From Owenia fusiformis (lineage: Eukaryota; Annelida; Polychaeta; Sabellida; Oweniidae), in NCBI GenBank assembly GCA_903813345.2, contig CAIIXF020000004.1, positions 5,043,525 to 5,107,524 on the forward strand: a stretch of DNA of 64,000 bases, in the 5' to 3' direction. Shown piece by piece: positions 1-11,128 of the stretch (position 1 is the stretch's first letter; each line of letters opens with the position of its first letter). Position numbers and translations under genes: made by a program. Below the pieces are notes generated by a model that worked only from the letters and a program-made list of their open reading frames with translations, did no database searches and was not told where the DNA came from.

Positions 1-712
1 AATTGAAGTTTTTTCACAAGTGTAATCTTTGTTGGTTAACGACTGAATCTGTATAGGGGCGCTTGCATGTAAGCAGCGAGTACAATTGACCTACCAATAT
101 ATTACTTACAATCACACATACAATGTCTTCCAAATGATTGGTTATATTTTGTAAATTGGTAAATATTCATAGTGCAAAGATGGGGGAAATGTTGAAATTC
201 CCTCATAATAAAGATGGTAACCATAGTTATAATAGAATTATAGTACAATAACGTCATTTCTAAGGGCAATATAGTGAAATATTGGACCGAGGGCCGAAAA
301 TATTGGACCGAGGACCGAGGGTCACACAGTTCCCAGGTCGATATAGTAAAATGAACGCCTTCTAAACTAGCACTAAAACACCTAGAACTGCCCCGGCAAG
401 GTGGTAATAATAATACATTATTATATAATCTTCTTTTCCTAAATATGAATAAAGCAATGCACTTAGGTGATTTTTAGAAGAAAAACCAGAACAACGGCAA
501 CGCCAAAGCGTAGCGAATCCCATCGAACAGAAATGGCTGGCATTTTTACAAACGAATAGCAAATACCATAAAACAACACACCAGAAAGGCCACCATTTTC
601 AAAATGGTTGCTCACTAGCCAAGTTGTCATCAGAAGAAATAATATGCTTTTAAGTAGCCACCTCTAAAATTTTTGAAAAATCGCACACGTACTTGTAAAA
701 TGACACACAAAA
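1..712. other. Left-flank sequence, no gene recognised
   Basis: No coding signature is visible in either strand. The right part belongs to a composite repeat: the 12-mer ATCCCATCGAAC at 517-528 is the exact inverse of GTTCGATGGGAT at 1769-1780, so 517-1780 may be one element with short inverted ends that encloses the tandem repeats described next. The short open frames here are AT-rich chance frames. Confidence 0.4.
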
Positions 713-1440
713 AAATGGTGGCCATTTTTCAAAATGGCTGACTACTCCCCAAAGTTTTATTAGACAATGTGCCATACTTAAAGTATTAACATATCAAATA
801 TGAACAAAATCGCTCCTCTACTTTTTGAGTTATAGTAAAATACGTTAAAATGGTGGCCATTTTTCAAAATGGCCACCTTCTACCAAAAGTGTCATTAGAA
901 ATAGACAGTGTGCCATGCTTATAGTATTCACATACCAAATATGAACAAAATCGCTCCACTACTTTTCGAGTTATAGTAAAATACGTAAAAATGGCGGCCA
1001 TTTTTTAATTTTTTTTTCAAAATGCCCGCCTTCTACCAAAAGTGTCATAGGACAGTGTGCCATGCTTATAGTATTCACATACCAAATATGAACAAAATCG
1101 CTCCACTACTTTTCCAGTTATAGTAAAATATGTTAAAATGGCGGCCATTTTTCAATTTTTTACCAAAAGTGTCATAAGACAGTGTGCCATGCTTATAGTA
1201 TTCACATACCAAATATGAACAAAATCGCTCCACTACTTTTCGAGTTATAGTAAAATATGTTAAAATGGCGGCCATTTTTCAATTTTTTTTCAAAATGGCC
1301 GCCTTCTACCCAAAGTGTCATAGGACAGTGTGCAATGCTTATAGTATTCACATACCAAATATGAACAAAATCGCTCCACTATTTTTTGAGTTACAGCAAA
1401 AATCGTAAAATGACGAGTAAAGGCCGCCATTTTTCAAGAT
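713..1440. repeat. Tandem repeat, ~130-147 bp unit, about five copies
   Basis: Units start near 713, 846, 989, 1136, 1264 and 1410. Each opens with AAAATGGCGGCCATTTTT followed by an A/T stretch, then CTTCTACCAAAAGTGTCAT, then a segment containing CCAAATATGAACAAAATCG and GAGTTATAGTAAAATA. Unit length varies from about 128 to 147 bp because of indels in the A/T stretch. The GCGGCCATTTT start and its complement AAAATGGCCGCC form a small palindrome in each unit. The array ends in a diverged unit before 1440. Confidence 0.85.
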
Positions 1441-1695
1441 GGCTGCCATGTGCTTCTTTAATATCTACATTTGTAGCATTATTAATGCCCTTTATAATTT
1501 TTTTACATTTAAAACATATTGCTATTACAGTTTTACATATTGCACCTAAATTACTGTAAAATCGGCACTAAAATGGCCGCCATTTTGAAATGAGCGGCCA
1601 TTTTGAAAATCGGCTTTTATGCAGAACTTCTACCCCCAAAGGGTATATGTGTACAAAATATGAACAAAATCGGGCCAACGGTATTTGAGTTATTG

Positions 1696-1742
1696 CCCGG
1701 ACGGACGTATGTACGTACGGACGGACGGACGGACGGACGGAG
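1696..1742. repeat. Microsatellite (ACGG)n
   Basis: A tetranucleotide run of GGAC/ACGG with a short GTAC interruption. It follows a diverged copy of the upstream unit (AAATATGAACAAAATCGGG, TTGAGTTATTGCC) and precedes the GTTCGATGGGAT inverse end at 1769-1780, so it looks like part of the same composite repeat. A related CTGTCCGT run lies near 9770-9800. Confidence 0.85.
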
Positions 1743-1780
1743 GCGTTCCCTATATCCCTCCGAACTTCGTTCGATGGGAT

Positions 1781-2236
1781 AAAAAACATAACAAGAAATG
1801 GTATGAGCCAAAAATATTCTATAATAGAAACAATTTTGGTTTAACCTGTTCGCTAGATCTGATTCCCTCTTTAATATTTATAGAAATAGCATTTCACGTG
1901 ACTTTTAAATGTGCGTCAGGTACAAGTACCTAATTGAAATAACAGTTGCCAGGGCAACCATGTTTAAACACAGGTTTCACATAAACGTTTGACTTTTGGA
2001 ATGTTTACTGGTAGTCTATGTACTTCATTTCTGCCAAGTTTCATGACAAAACTTTAAATGGTTTGGGAGATATAGATCACTTGCAAATGTATTGATCGCC
2101 TATTGTAGTTATTATAAAGAGTGTATTTTAATACACTTGAACGCTGTTAGAAATGTCGTATTGGCCTTGTTATATTGACTAACCTAGATTGAAGTTAGTG
2201 TAGAGATACAGACCTGCACGCATATCCCGTTCTAAC
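1781..2236 (+). other. 5' flank of P450 gene A
   Basis: Single-copy-looking sequence directly upstream of gene A. TTATAAAGA near 2111 could be a TATA-like box about 125 bp before the start codon, but AT-rich DNA produces such strings often and no other core-promoter element is evident. This flank does not resemble the flanks of genes B and D, which share theirs with each other. Confidence 0.25.
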
Positions 2237-3019
2237 ATGTTCCTCTACATTCTTCTAAGCTTCTTTGCTTTTTTAGTGTATGTTTATATTAAAAAAAATT
2301 CAAATGACAAATCAAGGATTATCGCAAAGATTCCAGGACCAAAAGGAATACCAATCTTCGGGAATGCATTCCAAATTGATCTTAAACATATTCACAAATA
2401 TTTACTCAAATGGACTGAGGAGTATGGACCGATCTTTAAGTTGAACTTTGCTGGGGAACTGGTGGTTGTACTTAACAGTTATGATGCCATCTACGAAGCT
2501 CTTGTAACGAAATCGGCAGACTTCGCAGGTGAGTACAGTCATATACCACGTGGAGAGATTCAAAATGTTATTATTTTATTGTACAATCTATCAATAAAGC
2601 ATTGTAAAGGACAATGCATACTATTAAATTTCTTTCGGTTACGCACTGGCATTATGAATCAGACTTCCGTTCGAACCTTATGTAATACATTTCCCTGATT
2701 TCTCTAGGTCGACCAAATGACACATTCAGAATTAAAACATTACACGAAGGCGACGATGTCATATTCCAAGATTACACGAATAAAATTAAATACATGAAGA
2801 AACTTATGCTCCAAGGCCTCAAAATGTACGGCGAGGAACGTTCGAATATAGTCAAGATCACCCAAAGTGAAGTCAACGTGTGTATGGATAAATTTGCCGC
2901 TAAAAACAACGAGCCGTTCTATTACGACGACGATGTTGAAACGATGATTTTGAAAATTCTTGCAGAAGTGGTAAGAATATGCTTTCATCAAATAACATTA
3001 TCTACGTCACATCCTAAGT

Positions 3020-3900
3020 TCCTGTCCCCAGTCCTTGAGTGAAGGAAGGTTCACATGGAGACACAACAGAGTGCTCCAGGAAATTGCTAAATATGTGGAC
3101 CAGCAGAGAGGCGTTGCCAACAGTGGTTTGATCCCCCAGCAACACCAGAACATTGGCTTCATCAGGGAAGGAAAACCCAAAGCTGCAAACTCCTCCAGCA
3201 AATCACAGCCCAGGTCTAGCATCTTAGCGAGCGCAACAGACTGGCAACTCCAAGTGGACCTTCACCAGAAACTTGTCTTTCCTCAGAATGTGGCAGTAAC
3301 GACCCTACGCCCAGATATGACTTCAAACTCGACCAAGACTATTCTCATTATCGAACTGACAGTCCCTTGGGAGGATAGACTGGAAGTCTCACACGAGTTA
3401 AAAGCAACAAAATACCAAGGCCTTGCGGAGGAAGCTGAGTCCAGAGGTTGGCACACATCTGTCTTCCCTATTGAAGTTGGCTGCAGAGGATTTCCAGCAA
3501 CAACAGTTAGAACCCTTTTGTCTAAACTAGGGCTGCAACCCAAAGAGCTCAAGAAGGCCCTTAAGTCTATAAGCTTATCAGCAGAAGACAGCTCCGAATG
3601 GCTATGGATCAAGAGAAGAGAAACATGGAACCCAAAGGCGACCCATTCCACCTAAATCCCACTGGAACCCTGCTTGTATATGTGGCCAACCACCAGACCA
3701 CAGGTGTTCCATATGCTTGCATATGGGCGGGGAGTATACAGCAGGAGGTGCTTACTCGGCCGAACCCGACCCCACACCAATATTCAAGCGTGTTCCAGTT
3801 TCCCCCTTTGGCATGCCATTTCCATTCCCAGTCCATAATAAGTCATGTAGCAAAGCATCGTTGATAGCTTGCCAACTTGGCCCTTGTAAATCATTTCGCT
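3020..3900 (+). pseudogene. 3' fragment of an R2/NeSL-like non-LTR retrotransposon
   Basis: An open frame to 3655 (about 200 aa) encodes the C-terminal part of a reverse-transcriptase-type polyprotein. Visible blocks are FTWRHNRVL, then RPDM, then IIELTVPWEDRLEVSHE, KYQGL, and GWHTSVFPIEVGCRGF. The order RPD followed by ELT fits the PD-(D/E)xK restriction-like endonuclease that ends R2/NeSL/CRE-type elements; this is family knowledge, not proof. There is no upstream RT domain, so the copy is 5'-truncated at about 3020. The stretch from 3656 to about 3900 looks like its 3' UTR. It sits in intron 2 of gene A in the same orientation. The absence of stops over 200 codons suggests a fairly young insertion. 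Confidence 0.6.
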
Positions 3901-3902
3901 GA

Positions 3903-5272
3903 AAATATATTATAGTATTATCTTAGTGCTTTCATATATTGTAGGCGATATCTTAGAAAAATAGTTTGCAATGTGCTAAAATAATTTAAGCTCAAGACTC
4001 AATGTATTGCGGCTGATTCGTTCCACACAGGCGTTGTTGCCTTAAAGTGCCCGTTAAACTATAAAATGCGCATGCGTCCAGGTGTTGATAAACTATAAAT
4101 AGCGAAATCCAGGGTTTGTCACCACAAGGTAAGCCAGGACGTGTTGAGAGAACAGCTAGTGTTGATATTGAATTTACATGTAGCCAGATAAGTTTCCTTA
4201 TTGAAATTACATGTGGTTATTAGCAATACTTCGTAGGTGCTAAATAATAAAATATTTAGAGTATATATGAGAGAAATTGGTCATTTCGAACCTGTTGAAA
4301 AGTTTGTGGCTCTCGGCTACACCGGGGAATTTACTTCCATGAGTACACACATAAATGTGGGGTTCCCCAAGAGGTACGCGACAAGGTGACCTGGCATCAA
4401 ATGTGCGACTAAATGCTTCTATCGAGAAGATAAAATAACGAATACGACAATAAGTTATTGCATGTGACAATTCCGAGCCTTCATCTCACTGAAGTATTTT
4501 GAAGTGAAAATAGGATTTTTGTTTTGATACATGGATTCAGATGAACGTAACTTTATTCTGACAACAAATCAAAACTGAACAAAATTGATTGTACGTAACA
4601 GACAATTTATTGTTTTACAATGTTTTGATTGGCTAAACGAATGAAACCAACAAATTATGACATGTAAAATGACAATTTTGAAATGTAAAATTTAAAAGTG
4701 ACAAACACAACCTCCCTATCCACTCTTTGGGAGCCCTAGTAAATTAGTAATATGTACATGCAGCAGTGGTAGTGTACAGCTTATTATCACTCTACACTTT
4801 GTATTCTAAAGCCTGTTGTTTGTAATAACACTGTTCACTCAACGTTTGTTTTGTGTGTGGGCAGTCAACGATAATCATTGTTTTATCCCGGTTATATGAC
4901 CTCGGCAATTATAACAGAACCGTACTAAACGAAAAAACGCAAATAAGAGAAAGCTTTCACACACATATAAAAAATGAACTAGTCTAATCCGCCAGTATAA
5001 ACTCTGTGCTATACGTAGTCGGGTCAGGCGCACACTTTAAGTTCTTTGCAAAGTTTGAACAACACATTTGGGAAGAAAGGAGGGGCCTAGGCTTCAGAGA
5101 TGACACGCGTATATAATGTAAATGTCCAGGGCTTAGAATCTTGAATCAATTGACATTTAAAAATACAATTCCGTATGCATCATCATTGCCTTGATCTACG
5201 GAAAATTGGCTATTTTCAAGTTTGCATTATAATGACCTCACTATATTGGTGTTGCTCTACATGTATTATTAG
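3903..5272 (+). other. Rest of gene A intron 2, nothing recognised
   Basis: No coding homology, RNA gene or clear repeat was found in this stretch. It ends with the acceptor ATTAG at 5268-5272 in front of exon 3. Confidence 0.4.
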
Positions 5273-5526
5273 ATAGGTGGAGTTCAGTTTGCGGACGACC
5301 ACCCTTTCATCAAACAAACTGCGAAAGTGCAAGTAAAGTCTGGAAGAGTAATGTCAGCAGGCAATGGAGTGGAACTAGACATGTTTCCATGGCTTCGGTT
5401 TTTCGGAAATAAAAATTATAAACTACTGATGGAAGTTCGTAGAACAAGAGACGTTGCTTTTGCGGAAATGCGGAAAGAATGTGAGGTATATTGATATTGG
5501 TACTTGATATGTATGCACACGTGAAT

Positions 5527-5670
5527 AATGCCTGGGTCACATCTGGTCCGATTCATCGACCGACGCCCGGCAGATTGAGTATCCTGTTCTCAATTGTATT
5601 CAGTTTTGAACAGAATACTCAATCGGCCGGGTTGCCGCCGATGAATAGGGGCAAATGTGACCTAGGCATT
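5527..5670. mobile_element. Foldback MITE, family 1, copy in gene A intron 3
   Basis: The segment is close to a complete hairpin. The outer ends AATGCCTGGGTCACAT and its complement ATGTGACCTAGGCATT match, and the centre is TCAGTTTTGAACAGAATACTC facing an inverted partner. Related copies with the same core (TTTTGAACAAAATACTC) lie at about 27921-28043, 38731-38790 and 60619-60762. No coding capacity, so it is non-autonomous. Confidence 0.75.
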
Positions 5671-5862
5671 AAGGTAAAAGACAAAACTTGGTACAAAACA
5701 AAACAAAACAAGAAAGTCAAACAATTGACTTTCAACCTGTATATCCACAATGTGATACAATGTACATATAATACGTTTGAAGTCAAGTGTCCCCATGCTA
5801 AGTCAACACACCATTCATTTAATCGTCCTTTTTTCAGAAGAACTCAAGTAGATCGGGTTTAA

Positions 5863-6502
5863 CCCTAGAAGCCTTAAGGGGGGTCAAAATGACACCCCCC
5901 CCCCCCTGTTAGGTTTTTTCCCAATAACTTTTTATTGGCATCTGGTAGGATCTTCAAATTTTCAGTAGCTGGAGCTACAGATATAACAAATGTTTTCTGA
6001 AAAAATCAGCAAAATTGCACATAGGGTAATTGATTTATTATGATGTAATCATCAGCTCCAATAGACAAAATCGGAAAAAGCTAGCACTATTTTCTACAAT
6101 ACTGTTGTCTTTAGAATAAAATTACGCAATCTTACATCATCGAGGTTGTTAATGTTATTTCACCAAGTTGTAGAGAATTAAATGAAGTATATTTTGGGAA
6201 AGGTTGAACATCCTAGCTTTACTATATTGTTATTAATTTATTATGATGTAATCATCAGCTCCAATTGACAAAATCGGAAAAAGCTAGCACTAATTCTACC
6301 ATGCGTGTTTTCTTTAGAATATAATTACATCATCATTATGGTTGTGAAAGTTATTACACCAAGTTGTAGAGAATTGAATGAAGTATATTTGGGAATAGTT
6401 TAAACATCCTAGCTTTACTAATAAAAACGTTACAAGGGGGTGCCCTTTTGACCCCCCCCCCTTAGGTGTTCGTGTAACTTTTTTACCCGAGGGCTTCTAG
6501 GG
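5863..6502. mobile_element. piggyBac-type MITE flanked by TTAA
   Basis: TTAA at 5859-5862 is followed by CCCTAGAAGCC, and GGCTTCTAGGG is followed by TTAA at 6503-6506. TTAA duplication plus CCCTAGAA ends are the hallmark of piggyBac elements. Subterminal motifs are also inverted (AAGGGGGGTCAAAA and TTTTGACCCCCCCCC). The interior is a two-copy tandem repeat of about 203 bp (TTTATTATGATGTAATCATC at 6034 and 6237). At 640 bp it has no transposase. It lies in intron 3 of gene A. Confidence 0.88.
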
Positions 6503-7398
6503 TTAAACAAATAGGTTCATTGGGGACAGTATTGCAAGAAAACGTTTTCTTGGTTTACTATGTGAACAGTGCACGCTTAAACTCCCTTATGACTTAATTA
6601 AATAGAAACTTTGTAGGAATCCATTGAATCCAACCACAGCGTCATTGGAGTATTCATAAAAGCCCAAAGAGACCCCTTAACACCGCACAAAATATCGGAT
6701 AATAACATCAAATTTGCATCAGGGAACCTTATTGGGGCAGGATTAGTCACAACTAAAGGCACAATCTCTGGGTTATTTCTTCTACTGATGAGGCATCCAG
6801 ATATACAGGCAAAGCTTCAAGAAGAGGTAGACCAAGTTGTCGGTAAAGACCGGAATCCAAGTGTTGACGATAAAGATGACATGCCGTACCTTCAAGCGAC
6901 GCTTATTGAAGTGTTACGTTATTTGACGCATGTGCCAATTTGGTACCCCATAAAACTTTGGTAGACACGAGTGTTGCAGGATATGATGTTCCAAAGGGAA
7001 CACAGGTAATAATCACCCTATATATTCTAAATGATAACTGTGTATGGCATTTAGATAAATATTAAACATAATTCCCTTTTGAACGGTTGTTTTTTTTTAA
7101 CGAAAGGATTTTTCATTACATAAGTCACTATTGTAATAATTGTATGTACTTACTTTTCCAAAGGTTTGGACGAACATATTTGCGATGCACCACGACCCCT
7201 TGTTGTTTCCTGATCCTTGGCAATTTAAACCAGAACGTTGGTTGGATAATGACGGTTATCTGGTTTCTTTGGAAGAAAGAAACAAGTAAGTAATTACCCT
7301 TCTACCTTATCTGTCTGTTATATATTCATATATTTCTAATGGTTTTCTAATGCACCTAAAATATTTTATTGTTCATTCATCTTAGTTCATCACATACG

Positions 7399-9454
7399 AG
7401 CTCACGGGGTACCATCGAATAATTTTGGCAACGTACCGGAGAACGACATTTTACTAAGAAATGGCAATAATTTAGCACAATATATTTTTTAACTAGAGTT
7501 CTACTTTGATTTTGACAAAAGTAAGTATTCCATGCACTGGCTATTTCATTCATGAGTTTGTAGGAATTCTGTTGGAACCCAGTTCTGATCAAGTACGAAG
7601 TTATTGAAATCGGCGCAGACGGACTTTACTCCGAAAGATGGTTTTTCGATTATAACTTTTTACAACATTTAAGTATAGACTTTTGAAAAAAGTACAGAAT
7701 AGTCCTTATACTATTGAATAATTCTGTTATTTCTGATTCACACGACTCTGATTTGTTTAATTAAAAAAAAAGTTTTAAAAATATTACTTAGGAACGTAAC
7801 CGGAGCTGGGAACGTAACCGGAGCAGATCAGTTGAATTATATAATTTAAAAAAATAAAATATATGATTTAAAGCATATACAGGGTGATCATTAAGTTCTG
7901 GGAATTGGTCTGCCATTTCAAGATTTCTCAACCATTTGAGTTGAAATTTTCAGCAGGTGTACATTGTATAATTCTGAGTTGACAAGCAATCTTTCATATA
8001 CACATCACATCTACAATTTATTTAATTGTAATTACAAAAAAAGTAAAAGTGGTCTGCGGGTCAGCAAATTTTGACTGATGTTAATCTGAAAATTTCCTGC
8101 CAAAACATATTCATCTTGCCTAGATGGTTGCTTCTACTAGAGGCAGAACAGTACTCTTGAAGTCATTTATTCAGAAGTATTCTTCATTGCTGAGAGGATC
8201 ATTTCATTTATAATTGTTTCCATTAGCCTGGACGCACATGCGTTGTTGACAAACTTAGTCCATAAAGATGTGTTCCAGTCCTCCCTTTGGTTATCCCTTG
8301 ATTTGCTCAAGCCGTTGAAATCAGTCCCCTATCGGAATCAAACTTATGACATCTCATATAATGCTTTAGCACCCAAAATGTAGTGAAGCCTAATGGTGCT
8401 TCATCTGGTGAATATTGTCTGGTGAATATGGGGCAGTAATAACTTGTGTGAACCCTAATTCTTCAAGAGTAGTATGGGCAGCTTGAGTAATGGGAGGAAG
8501 CATAGTCATTATGGAAGATAACTCCCCGCTATTCTGAGTCATGATTGTGACTTTGAGATGCTGATGAATGATACGAAAATAGAGTAAAGTACACTCTTAT
8601 ATAACAATACAGATGTTACTTAAGTTAAGTTAGAAGTATTTGAAAATATGAAAAATCACAGAAATATGTCCACCAAATAGGTATCTATTAACCATACTTT
8701 TGGATCAAGCAAAATTTGAATTCATTTTTATTTTACTTGACCCGCTACGCCATTTGTCACGTTGCTATAGTAACAACAATTATCCATTGTGACATCAGAT
8801 GACAATGAGACTCTTTTATCTAACCCAAAATTACATTCCCCATTTACCTTGAAAATTTCAAGTCAATTGGTTGAAAAATAATGAAATGACACATAAATTC
8901 CCAGAACTTAGTGATCACCCTGTATATTAATAAATACGCATTCAAACAATCCCGTTTGTTTTTAAATTAGTATATGTGCTTTAAATCATATATTTTAATT
9001 TTTTTGATTAAATAATTCAACTGATCTGCTCCGGTTACGTTCCCAGCTCCGGTTACGTTCCTAAGTAATATTTTTAAAACTTTTTTTTTAATTAAACAAA
9101 TCAGAGTCGTGTGAATCAGAAATAACAGAATTGTTCAAAAGTATAAGGACTATTCTGTACTTTTTTCAAAAGTCTATACTTAAATGTTGTGAAAAGTTAT
9201 AATCGAAAAACCATCTTTCGGAGTAAAGTCCGTCTGCGCCGATTTCAATAACTTCGTACTTGATCAGAACTGGGTTCCAACAGAATTCCTACAAACTCAT
9301 GAATGAAACAGTTATTGCATGGAATACTTACTTTTGTCAAAATCAAAATAGAACTCTAGTTAAAAAATATATTGTGCTAAATTATTGCCATTTCTTAGTA
9401 AAATGTCGTTCTCCGGTACGTTGCCAAAATTATTCGATGGTACCCCGTGGAGCT
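7399..9454. mobile_element. Foldback element with ~480-bp arms, gene A intron 5
   Basis: The left arm (about 7399-7876) is repeated in inverse as the right arm (about 8965-9454). Examples are GGGGTACCATCGAATAATT at 7407 against AATTATTCGATGGTACCCC near 9428, and GGAACGTAACCGGAGC (twice in each arm). The arms differ only by scattered substitutions, so the structure is young or homogenised. The ORFs in the arms are the same frame read in opposite directions and are not genes. The loop has been invaded by a mariner-type element (7880-8922). Confidence 0.85.
7880..8922 (-). mobile_element. Tc1/mariner-type transposon relic inside the foldback loop
   Basis: Ends are CAGGGTGATCATTAAGTTCT on the left and the matching inverse AACTTAGTGATCACCCTG on the right (about 26-bp TIRs), each flanked by TA. 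Read on the minus strand, the interior keeps transposase traces: HNDYASSH, TTLEELGFTQVITAPYSPD and, one frame over, PDEAPLGFTTFWVLK. PYSPDxAP is the block around the third catalytic acid of mariner transposases. A small duplication of TATTCACCAGA breaks the frame at that block. The transposase is dead and its N-terminal part is not recognisable. Confidence 0.8.
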
Positions 9455-9842
9455 TAGCAAATCAACAATGAAGTTTCGACGAAATGGAAAGGCAATCCAG
9501 GCCAATTTAAAAAGAAAAATAGATAATGAGACAGTGCATGAGAATACTTAGTAAAATATATTTTGCAAATGTCAAAACGTGCAGCTAGTGTAATACTGGG
9601 TAACCCTAAATGATGAGACATTTTGTATGATTTATCTATATCCTAAGAATTAAATGATCAGACCAAAGCAAACAAATTTGAGATTTTATTAATTATTTTT
9701 GAATTACCGCTTCACTATATCACCAAACGAAGAAGATAGAGGTGAATACCGAAAAGCCTTCTGTCCGTCTGTCCGTTTCTTCGTTTGTCCGTTTGGGTGA
9801 TAACTCAAATATCAGTTGACAGAAAACAATGTTATGACTAGT
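9455..9842 (+). other. Gene A intron 5 spacer
   Basis: No gene seen. It contains a CTGTCCGT-type short run near 9770-9800 that resembles the inverse of the ACGG run at 1696-1742. Confidence 0.35.
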
Positions 9843-9843
9843 A

Positions 9844-10620
9844 TACAGGGCGTATCAAAAAACGCAACAAGTAGTTACCTCGTAAAATCACAAAACTAGT
9901 GATGACTACATCAATTTCTTTCAATGTACCATAAAGCCACATCTCTCCTCTTTGCAATGATATGTCATTCATTCACATGTGGTAATGGCTGGGTAAGAAA
10001 TCCATCCATTTGCACTGTGGGAAGTGCCAATGGAAGTTCACTTTGACTTGAATTGTTGTGACTCTTTCTTTTGGAGCTATCTCAGGAGCATCTGTGCTCA
10101 CAATTCCTCCACCGGATATTGCTAAACCTCTAGAAAGAATTATCTATGGGCTGCTTTTCTCTGCTTTAACCCACAAATGACTCAGGGCTGAACCGGCCAT
10201 GCATGACGTGGACAGATGAGCGCATCTTTATGTGCAAGGAAGTGGTGGCAATTTGGAGGGCTATAGGATGTATTCTTGCAAGAGTATGAGTATGAACACT
10301 TTACTGTCTGCGCCACACCTGCCACACCTTCTTCTAATATCCCCTATGCCCCTTGTACTGACTTTTGCAATGATTGAAACTTGGGTCCGGGCTGAATTTT
10401 GCCCCACTTTGCAAAATTAATGATTATTCGGCCAGACATGACTCCCTGACCCTGTGGATTAATCATATTCCATTGCAAAGAGGAGTACTTTGCCTTATTA
10501 GTACATTGAATGAAAAGGATGCAGTCAGCATTGGTTTTATGTTTTCTTCCAATATTGCATCGGGCTCCGTACACTGACTTTTGCGATGTCTATAACTTGG
10601 TCCCAAGCTAATTTTGGTTA
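9844..10620 (+). mobile_element. Degenerate mariner-like remnant
   Basis: It starts TA-CAGGGCGTATCAAAAAACG, a mariner-style end. At about 10207 one frame reads TWTDERIFMCKEVVAIWRA, similar to the (V/I)xTDE(K/R)xF block around the first catalytic Asp of mariner transposases, followed by a stop. Towards the right, a ~50-bp segment (TACTGACTTTTGC...AACTTGG) occurs twice, near 10355 and 10570. I could not find a matching right TIR, so the right border is approximate. Confidence 0.5.
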
Positions 10621-11128
10621 GAATTAGAATTAGAATTACAGTATTGTGATATTTTACTTACTGCATGAAGTACATGTATATTTTGTCATTACTGTTGACT
10701 GAAGAATGGAATATTATTAAGGCATATGCAATATGGAAATAATTGTTCATGTAAAAATCAAACCACTACCAAAATTATGGTTACTCTGTAATATAAGATG
10801 TCATGTAAAAAATGAAAGTCACCCCTTAGATCTATTCCACAGATTTTGTGAATATTCTACATTTTTCTATATTTTGCGTTAAACACTGTTCCACAACTGG
10901 ATGACTCTAACTGCAGTTAGCTTCATTCAAGATGGTGGACAAAATTCGTTCGTTTTCGATAAATCTCCAATTACAGCCAAACCAAGCTGAATCTTGATCC
11001 CAAAAGTTTCGCCATGCAAACTAATAAAGATACGATTGTAAACAACCACAAATAAAGGCTCACGCACCCGCGATATTAGAGAAATTGAAAGAAAACGGCT
11101 TCACTTAGAATGACTCTAACTGAAGTTA

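Noticed and set aside
7377-9457. Two similar proteins encoded on opposite strands (7377-7592 minus, 9260-9457 plus)
   Set aside because: They are the same sequence in the two arms of a foldback element; no protein features.
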